Assembly (NCBI GenBank): GCA_026014875.1
Contig: JAOZHO010000024.1
Coordinates: 1-38,265, forward strand
Source of the DNA: Candidatus Bathyarchaeota archaeon
GTDB lineage: Archaea > Thermoproteota > Bathyarchaeia > TCS64
Direction: 5' to 3'
Length of the DNA: 38,265 nt
Below are positions 33,277-38,265 of the stretch, piece by piece; position 1 is the first letter of the stretch; each line of letters opens with the position of its first letter. A model generated the notes under the pieces. The model saw only the letters and a list, made by a program, of their open reading frames with translations. It searched no databases and was not told the origin of the DNA. Both the position numbers and the translations under genes were made by a program.

Positions 33277-35217
33277 TTGACGCAAAGAACCAGGTTAAGG
33301 GAACTCGTCCTCTTTCTACTGTTGATTTCGCCCCTTCTCACGGTCACAGTTCAGGCTGAGGTCTCCTCCTTGGAGGTCACCCCGGCCTCCCCGTCGCAGG
33401 GGGACGTCGTGACGATCCGGATCTCGGCTCAGCCCGAGGAGGAGGTCGCAGTCATAATCTCTTTCTCGAAAACGTTGAGCGTTGTTGACGGCGAGTATGA
33501 GTGGATCCTTGAAGATGTTCTTGTCCCCTCGACGCCCAACCGGGTCTCGGTGAGGGCTGAAAACATTGAAGACTTGGTTGTTGCGGTCAAGATCTTTCTA
33601 TGGATTGCACAAAGCGTTGATGCCTCTGAGGGGATAGCGATCATCTCCCGAAGCAACATTCCAAAGGGAACTTACGATATTAGGATCCGTGGAAAGGCCG
33701 TGACCAATGCATCGGGGGTGACGCTGGACGTCATCGCGAGCACCACGGTGAAGATGGACTCCGCCGGAACCTACGATTACAGCTACAACACGAGCAACAT
33801 ACCCCTCGGCACGTTCACGGTGGAAGCGGGATCCATCAAGAAGACGGTGAACCTCAACGAGAAGGACTCATCTCCACCCCCCGCCCCTGCCGAGCTCGCA
33901 ATCAGGGACCTCTCGGTATATCCTCCTGTTTCCACTGTCGGTAGCGAGATCCGCGTTACAGCCATGATCATCAACACCGGCTGGCGGCTTGAAGACAGCG
34001 TGATCGGTTTCTCCCTGGATGGCGAACCATATTTCGAGGAGCAGGTTTCCCTCGAACCGGGAGAGTCCAGGTATCTGGATTTCAGATTAACCGGGCTCGA
34101 GGAGGGATGGCATATATTGACCGTCATGGATTCATCCCAGAGCTTCGTCGTGATCCCCGCTCAGACGGAGGACACGGCTTCAAGGATCTTCGAACAGCTC
34201 AAAGGCGTCCCCTCCGAATTGGCAGCCAACATCCTCGACAACGTCTCACCCAAGGATACATCCAATGAGACCACACGGGAAAAGGAGCTCGGGATCTCGG
34301 AGGCGATCAAGGTGATCGAGTCAGCCGTTGAACTCGGGTTGACGAGCCCATTTTCGACGCTACTGCTGAACATGGAGAAGGACCAGAGCGCCACCCTCCT
34401 AATCTCGGTTGACCCCCGGGGAGGCTCCGCCCTGCTCAAGTCGATGTACGAGACCGCCCCCCAGAGGTGCGCCGCCCTCGTCGAGGCCGCGACCAGCCTG
34501 GAGATCACGGGCGTGGTCGAGATCCTCGACCTCGTTGAGACGGATCTACTCTCCCGAGTCCTCCTGGAGATCGCGCGACTGCCCTCGACGCCTTCCACCG
34601 TGGCCCGGCTGCTCGAGGAGATGAGCGATGAGAGGGTCATGGCGGTTGCACGATCCTGGATCGGTGACGGGCATCTCCGGGAGCTGGGGCTGGTCCTGGA
34701 CGAGGCCCCGGAGGAGATGCTGAACACTGTGACCGGGAACCTAGAGAAAGAGGACCAGCTCCTGATGCTACAACATCTCCTGCCTGAGACATTCGCCCAG
34801 ATCGACCCCGGTCTCCTGATCCTCCCCGATCTCTCAGTCATCGACGTATCCGTGGACAGAGCGGCTGCGATGATATATCTCGTCACCGTGGACATCAGGA
34901 ACACGGGAGTCGAACCCTCCGGCGTCGATGTGACGCTGACCGTGGACGGATCGAGGACGGATACGTTCACCGTCGACGAGATCCTAGCAGATGAGGGGCT
35001 GACGGTGGAGTTCCACTGGGAACCCGACGCCGTCGGGAGCTACAGGATCGGCGCTGTGGTTGACGGCGATAACGAGGTATTCGAGATCAGTGAGAATGAC
35101 AACACGGGATACATGGACGTGGTGGTCGAGAGACCCCGATCATTGACCGGAATCTATCTGGCGGCGGGGGCACTAGTGCTAATAATTGCAGGTGTTCTAT
35201 ATCAGAAATTTAAATGA
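33277..35217 (+). CDS. Secreted, membrane-anchored CARDB surface protein
   Basis: This 646-residue protein has a signal peptide (LRELVLFLLLISPLLTVTVQA) and an N-terminal beta domain (about 30-195; SPSQGDVVTIRIS) like those in methanogen extracellular proteins. Next is a first CARDB adhesion-type domain (about 205-295; IRDLSVYPP, IINTGW), and a helical middle (about 300-515). A second CARDB domain follows (about 520-620; LPDLSVIDVSV, DIRNTGV, DNTGYMDV). A C-terminal membrane helix (GIYLAAGALVLIIAGVLY) ends in a short basic tail. The helical middle shares a stretch with the preceding surface protein (LPSTPSTVARLLEE versus LPETPSTVAEIFEV). Start TTG 33277 behind a weak GAGGCG. Probably expressed with its neighbour, 119 bp upstream. 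Confidence 0.85.
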   Translation: MTQRTRLRELVLFLLLISPLLTVTVQAEVSSLEVTPASPSQGDVVTIRISAQPEEEVAVIISFSKTLSVVDGEYEWILEDVLVPSTPNRVSVRAENIEDLVVAVKIFLWIAQSVDASEGIAIISRSNIPKGTYDIRIRGKAVTNASGVTLDVIASTTVKMDSAGTYDYSYNTSNIPLGTFTVEAGSIKKTVNLNEKDSSPPPAPAELAIRDLSVYPPVSTVGSEIRVTAMIINTGWRLEDSVIGFSLDGEPYFEEQVSLEPGESRYLDFRLTGLEEGWHILTVMDSSQSFVVIPAQTEDTASRIFEQLKGVPSELAANILDNVSPKDTSNETTREKELGISEAIKVIESAVELGLTSPFSTLLLNMEKDQSATLLISVDPRGGSALLKSMYETAPQRCAALVEAATSLEITGVVEILDLVETDLLSRVLLEIARLPSTPSTVARLLEEMSDERVMAVARSWIGDGHLRELGLVLDEAPEEMLNTVTGNLEKEDQLLMLQHLLPETFAQIDPGLLILPDLSVIDVSVDRAAAMIYLVTVDIRNTGVEPSGVDVTLTVDGSRTDTFTVDEILADEGLTVEFHWEPDAVGSYRIGAVVDGDNEVFEISENDNTGYMDVVVERPRSLTGIYLAAGALVLIIAGVLYQKFK

Positions 35218-35481
35218 TATTACCACCTAAAAAAATCTCGAGTGGGGGTCGCGACACTTACTGAGGTATAAACGTTCATTTATCATTACTTCCCTATTCC
35301 AAATGAGTTTCAGAGAATACTATAGAATAGTATAATGAATGTGAAGGGGGTCTATTTTTTTCCTGCATATTAATTATTCTTAGTTTATTTCTATTTAGTG
35401 TGTATTAACTACCCTTATATTTTTATTAAAATTAAGACCGTATTGACACCCGCGCGACCTGAGTTCCTATAAGTACGCATG
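35218..35481. other. A/T-rich intergenic region, no gene seen
   Basis: Strongly A/T-rich spacer after the surface proteins. A T6 run at 35355-35360 and other T tracts could end the surface operon. No open frame or RNA signal is convincing. Confidence 0.4.
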
Positions 35482-35496
35482 ATAATTTTTTAATTA
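35482..35496 (+). promoter_or_regulatory. TATA-like promoter for the 35517 methyltransferase
   Basis: ATAATTTTTTAATTA is centred 28 bp before the ATG at 35517. No Shine-Dalgarno is present, which indicates a leaderless transcript. Confidence 0.5.
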
Positions 35497-35516
35497 GTGA
35501 ATGTCTTTTTGTTTTC

Positions 35517-36182
35517 ATGGATAAACGTGGGACTGTCCTATCCCAAGTGATTTCCCGTCTAAACCTCATTCAACCGAAAATACTAGACCTAGGATGCGGC
35601 AATGGCGCTCAGACAAAATATATCATGAAACTAGTTTCTGCAACAGAAGCCTATGGCATTGACATAGACCAAACAAACCTCAAAGAAGCCGAAAAAAATG
35701 GGATCAAGGGACTCAGAGCTGATCTAAACACCGATAAACTCCCGTTTGACGACGAATACTTTGATTTAATCATTTTATCCGAAGTAATCGAACATTTACT
35801 GAACCCAGACAACGCCCTAGAGGAAGCATATAGAGTGTTAAAATCCGGAGGGACCTTCATCGTCACGACCCCTAACTTATCCAGTTGGATGAATAGAATC
35901 TATCTCCTTTTAGGATATCAACCACCTGATATGGAAGTATCAACGAAAATTAGAGTCGGTAACCCATGGAGGACGGGGTCACTTTCAGGACACATTCGCC
36001 CTTTCACTGCGCTGGCAATGAAAGAACTACTAGAGTATTATGGCTTTACTGTGAAGCAAATACGAAGTTTTTCGCATGAAAGAGGATCTCTTCCATATCT
36101 TCTCTATCTACTAGATGTTGGCTTCTCGAATCGATACACCCTTGCACATTGGAATGTTTTTACGTGCACATGTAGAAAATAA
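35517..36182 (+). CDS. Class I SAM-dependent methyltransferase, A/T-rich gene
   Basis: This 221-residue Methyltransf_11-type enzyme has motif I ILDLGCGNGAQTKYIMK, acidic strand YGIDIDQTN, KLPFDDEYFDLIILSEVIEHL (motifs II-III split here for clarity around residues 80-100) and VLKSGGTFIVTTPN. The C-terminal part (SGHIRPFTALAMKELLEYYGF) resembles methyltransferases that act on sugars or lipids of the envelope. Codon use is A/T-ending (AAA, TTA, GAA, ATA), quite unlike the G/C-rich neighbours, and both flanks are A/T-rich, so horizontal acquisition is likely. Confidence 0.85.
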   Translation: MDKRGTVLSQVISRLNLIQPKILDLGCGNGAQTKYIMKLVSATEAYGIDIDQTNLKEAEKNGIKGLRADLNTDKLPFDDEYFDLIILSEVIEHLLNPDNALEEAYRVLKSGGTFIVTTPNLSSWMNRIYLLLGYQPPDMEVSTKIRVGNPWRTGSLSGHIRPFTALAMKELLEYYGFTVKQIRSFSHERGSLPYLLYLLDVGFSNRYTLAHWNVFTCTCRK

Positions 36183-36320
36183 AATATCAATAATTATCGT
36201 AGATTCTGTTTTTTCAAAAAAGGTATTCTGAAAAAAGCGCATCTAAAGTTTTCTTGACTCGTCGTTTACAGTTGATAATAATTTCTGGTTTTGAGTACCC
36301 CACGCGCGGCACTACCACAG

Positions 36321-36330
36321 AATTATTAAA
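36321..36330 (+). promoter_or_regulatory. TATA-like promoter for the small membrane protein
   Basis: AATTATTAAA, centred about 33 bp before ATG 36359, predicts a start 5-8 bases ahead of that codon. It disfavours the in-frame TTG at 36350. Confidence 0.4.
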
Positions 36331-36358
36331 CCCGAGCCCCAACTAGGGTTTGATAAAT

Positions 36359-36613
36359 ATGGCTAATGACCGAGCGCTCGGTGGTCTAATCTTCCTGGGA
36401 AGCCTCGCGGGTATCGTGATTTATTTCTGGTTGCTGTTCATGTCGCCGTGGACGTTGCTGACTATTCAGGTCTCCGCACTCCTAGCGGTGGGAATGGTCC
36501 TGCTCATCATGGCGTGGATCGGCTACACCCTGGCGACGACGCCTCCCCCAATGCCCCTAGAGGATTTCGACTTCGAGACCGAGTCGGAGGAAGAAGAGGA
36601 AGCCTCCGAGTAG
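36359..36613 (+). CDS. Small two-helix membrane protein with acidic tail
   Basis: This protein has about 84 residues from ATG 36359. Two membrane helices (about 8-27 and 33-55) flank a short loop with SPWTLLTIQ. They are followed by ATTPPPMPLEDF and a highly acidic C-terminal tail (TESEEEEEASE). The compact design and strict hydrophobic pattern look like a conserved archaeal small membrane protein, but I cannot name a family. It is a single gene with its own promoter and a T6 run (36678-36683) downstream. It could be an accessory or regulatory subunit of a membrane complex; nothing proves this. Confidence 0.7.
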   Translation: MANDRALGGLIFLGSLAGIVIYFWLLFMSPWTLLTIQVSALLAVGMVLLIMAWIGYTLATTPPPMPLEDFDFETESEEEEEASE

Positions 36614-36677
36614 GATTATCGAGGATAATTCATTAGGGCTTAAATTTACCGGATAGAACCGTTGGGCTACAATGCCC

Positions 36678-36683
36678 TTTTTT
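36678..36683 (+). terminator. T6 run after the small membrane protein
   Basis: Six T residues after a GCCC, 65 bp downstream of the stop codon, followed by A7 (36692-36698), which would serve the opposite strand. Confidence 0.35.
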
Positions 36684-36819
36684 CTTGTATTAAAAAAACA
36701 GCGAGACAACAGTTAGGTTGATCTAGTTCAAATTATGTTTTTTCGTTTACCTCTGGGTTCAACCTCCAACGGGGGCTAAGGGCACGTGAAACTCGATACT
36801 AATGCGCGTACCATTACGC

Positions 36820-37599
36820 TTAGAGGAGATAGGGCATGACCGCCAGGAGCACCACGTTATTCACAGCGTGGATGAGCACAGGCTCGACCAGATTCCTCTT
36901 CTTGTAGTACACCGCACCGAGGACGAGCCCCCCGACGAAGGTGAAAAAGAGCTCGGGTATACTCCTCCAGACGAAGTGCATCGCACTGAAGTAGAGGGCG
37001 GACCAGAAGATGCCCGAGGCGACGCCCAAGGACTTTATGATGCTGTTCTGGATTATCGCCCTGAAGAGAATCTCCTCCCCCAGGGCCACGAAGAAGAGCA
37101 TGTGCACCACGGTTTGGGCGAAGTAGCGGACGTCGAAGGTAGGGGTCACCGCCGCTGGTCTGAGGATGGTGTACTCGACGACCCCCATGGGGATGCCGAT
37201 CGCCAAGCCGATGAATATGGCGCTCTTGAGGTTCGTGAAGGCCATCCCGAGGCTCTCCAGACTGATGTTCTCGGTGTGGATCCTCCAGAAGCAGAGGGCC
37301 AGCACCAGGGAATAGACTGCGGGGACCAGGAGCTCCTGTTTGAAGAAGAACCAGGGGAGGGCGGACATGAGCATCATGTAGATGAAGAGGAGGGAGATGT
37401 CCTCCACGATCTTCGCCATCTCCTCGGAGACGTTCATCACCGAGAGGAGGCCGTAGGTGACCAGCAGGGTGACCAGGACCAGGAGGATGCCGATGGACTC
37501 GCTGATGTAGACGATGATGTACTCCACCGTGAACAGGACGATGGCGAGGACGAGGAGGGCGGCCTGGCTGGGATAGTTATCCGGCAGATTCAGCCGCAT
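36820..37599 (-). CDS. CPBP-family intramembrane glutamic protease (Rce1/CAAX-like)
   Basis: This 259-residue protein has about seven to eight membrane helices and the three CPBP motifs: ALGEEILFRAII (catalytic Glu pair and Arg), FSAMHFVW (first histidine) and LIHAVNNVV (second histidine and Asn). Such proteases cleave prenylated proteins, bacteriocin or signal-anchored substrates within the membrane. The gene starts 4 bp after the archaeosortase-like gene on the same strand, so the two form an operon. Exosortase E type proteins in bacteria carry a fused CPBP domain, so this pairing of separate genes supports a joint role in processing surface proteins. Confidence 0.9.
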   Translation of the reverse strand: MRLNLPDNYPSQAALLVLAIVLFTVEYIIVYISESIGILLVLVTLLVTYGLLSVMNVSEEMAKIVEDISLLFIYMMLMSALPWFFFKQELLVPAVYSLVLALCFWRIHTENISLESLGMAFTNLKSAIFIGLAIGIPMGVVEYTILRPAAVTPTFDVRYFAQTVVHMLFFVALGEEILFRAIIQNSIIKSLGVASGIFWSALYFSAMHFVWRSIPELFFTFVGGLVLGAVYYKKRNLVEPVLIHAVNNVVLLAVMPYLL

Positions 37600-37603
37600 C
37601 GAT

Positions 37604-38265
37604 TCAGCCTTCCCCCCGCTTCATCCTGGGATCGCTCATCCTCAGATACGCTAACAAAGCCACCATGTAGAACCCGGTGAAGAAGACGTAGCCGAGCCAG
37701 CTGTGGAGGCTCCAGAGGGCCCCGCTGCCGTAGACTTTTCCGGCCCAAAGGGTGATGGCAAGCTTCACAGAGTTGACGACGATCAGGGCGACGGTGCCCA
37801 GGGAGGCCAGCTTCAGGGTGGAGTTTAGATCTTTTTTCTGGTCGAGGTGCATCAGGCCCACCAGTAGGAGGAAAATGGAGATGGCGGGTATCGATGAGCA
37901 CCCCCGGTCTATCATGAGCTTCACCGCCTCCCCAGACCGGGAGATGAAGGAGGCCTCGTTGCCGTTCCAGATGACGCCGGCGCCAGAAAGGCCGAGGAAG
38001 AGTCTGGTGAGGACGGCTGCGATGTCGACGAAGACGTCGCCCAGGGTCGACTGGATCAGGGAGGGGGAGAGGAAGGTCATCACGGACAGCGCAGTGTAGG
38101 GAAGGAGTATCTTCCAGAGGGTGGGGGTGACAATCAGTGTGGCTCCGTAGCCCACCAGGAAGAAGATCATGGTAGAGGCGTGGAGATACTGGTGACGGGG
38201 CAGGAACTCGGTGTTCCTCATGAAAAAGAGGGGGAACAGGGTCACGGCCAGGCCGAACAGCCTCC
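37604..38265 (-). CDS. Archaeosortase/exosortase-like membrane transpeptidase, 5' end outside window
   Basis: This multi-helix membrane protein (at least 213 residues) has the three exosortase-type landmarks in order. The catalytic cysteine is in DRGCSSIPA (codon 37898-37900). A helix NSVKLAITLW has Lys (37763-37765) where the family normally has Arg. A histidine (37703-37705) lies in LHSWLGYVFF, matching the HDxLG-type third motif. Archaeosortases cut and transfer C-terminally tagged surface proteins to lipid. The frame is open through the GTG at 38245 to the window edge (reading RLFGLAV just before), so the start is beyond 38265. The family call rests on motif order and topology and is probable, not certain. 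Confidence 0.65.
   Translation of the reverse strand, partial: RLFGLAVTLFPLFFMRNTEFLPRHQYLHASTMIFFLVGYGATLIVTPTLWKILLPYTALSVMTFLSPSLIQSTLGDVFVDIAAVLTRLFLGLSGAGVIWNGNEASFISRSGEAVKLMIDRGCSSIPAISIFLLLVGLMHLDQKKDLNSTLKLASLGTVALIVVNSVKLAITLWAGKVYGSGALWSLHSWLGYVFFTGFYMVALLAYLRMSDPRMKRGEG

Noticed and set aside
36802-37680. 292-codon frame antisense to the CPBP protease
   Set aside because: The translation is a low-complexity Glu/Asp/His/Gly string; the minus-strand frame has CPBP motifs and membrane helices.
1-38265. CRISPR arrays, rRNA or prophage
   Set aside because: No regularly spaced short repeats, rRNA-like conserved blocks or phage structural genes were seen; the only regular repeat is the 36-bp coding repeat in the surface protein.

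Overview
The window looks like chromosomal DNA from an uncultured, mesophilic-to-moderate, protein-degrading archaeon. The signs are TATA-like boxes about 25-33 bp before start codons with little or no leader, T-run terminators, a membrane-anchored LonB-type protease, a DUF835 response regulator, an F420-type luciferase-like oxidoreductase, CARDB surface proteins and an archaeosortase-like protein. A Bathyarchaeia-like or Thermoplasmatota-like lineage would fit, but the sequence alone does not settle this. No rRNA, tRNA, CRISPR array or transposase was found.

Layout. 1-0.7 kb: end of an operon with a six-helix membrane protein. 0.7-12.2 kb: a peptide / acylated amino acid catabolic island. 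It holds a MutL-type ASKHA ATPase with a barrel-sandwich partner gene, divergent from a D-aminoacylase-family amidohydrolase. Then come a small unknown gene, an M28 peptidase divergent from an MFS carrier, and a second D-aminoacylase divergent from an EutA-type ASKHA ATPase. The same arrangement (amidohydrolase back to back with a B12-enzyme-reactivase-like ATPase) therefore occurs twice, with no B12 enzyme in view. 12.3-14.6 kb: an MFS gene and a decapitated nitroreductase lie between two copies of a G/T-rich repeat of about 120 bp; the right copy replaces the nitroreductase N-terminus. 14.6-21.5 kb: methyltransferases, two divergent MFS carriers with a nested palindrome at one start codon, an F420-type oxidoreductase, and a CapA-family metallophosphoesterase.

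21.8-29.4 kb: a signalling operon (RsbRD_N-like small protein, 1230-residue REC/PAS/GAF histidine kinase, REC-PAS-DUF835 regulator) facing a membrane LonB protease. 29.7-35.2 kb: two secreted, C-terminally anchored surface proteins. The first has eleven 12-residue tandem repeats, and both share a helical module. 35.5-38.3 kb: an A/T-rich methyltransferase, a small two-helix membrane protein, then a CPBP protease directly downstream of an archaeosortase-like gene that runs off the window end.

Working model: four MFS carriers, M28 peptidase and two amidohydrolases import and trim peptides or N-acyl (D-)amino acids. The two ASKHA ATPases probably service enzymes encoded elsewhere, or define an unrecognised enzyme system. 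The right half is envelope, signalling and protein quality control.
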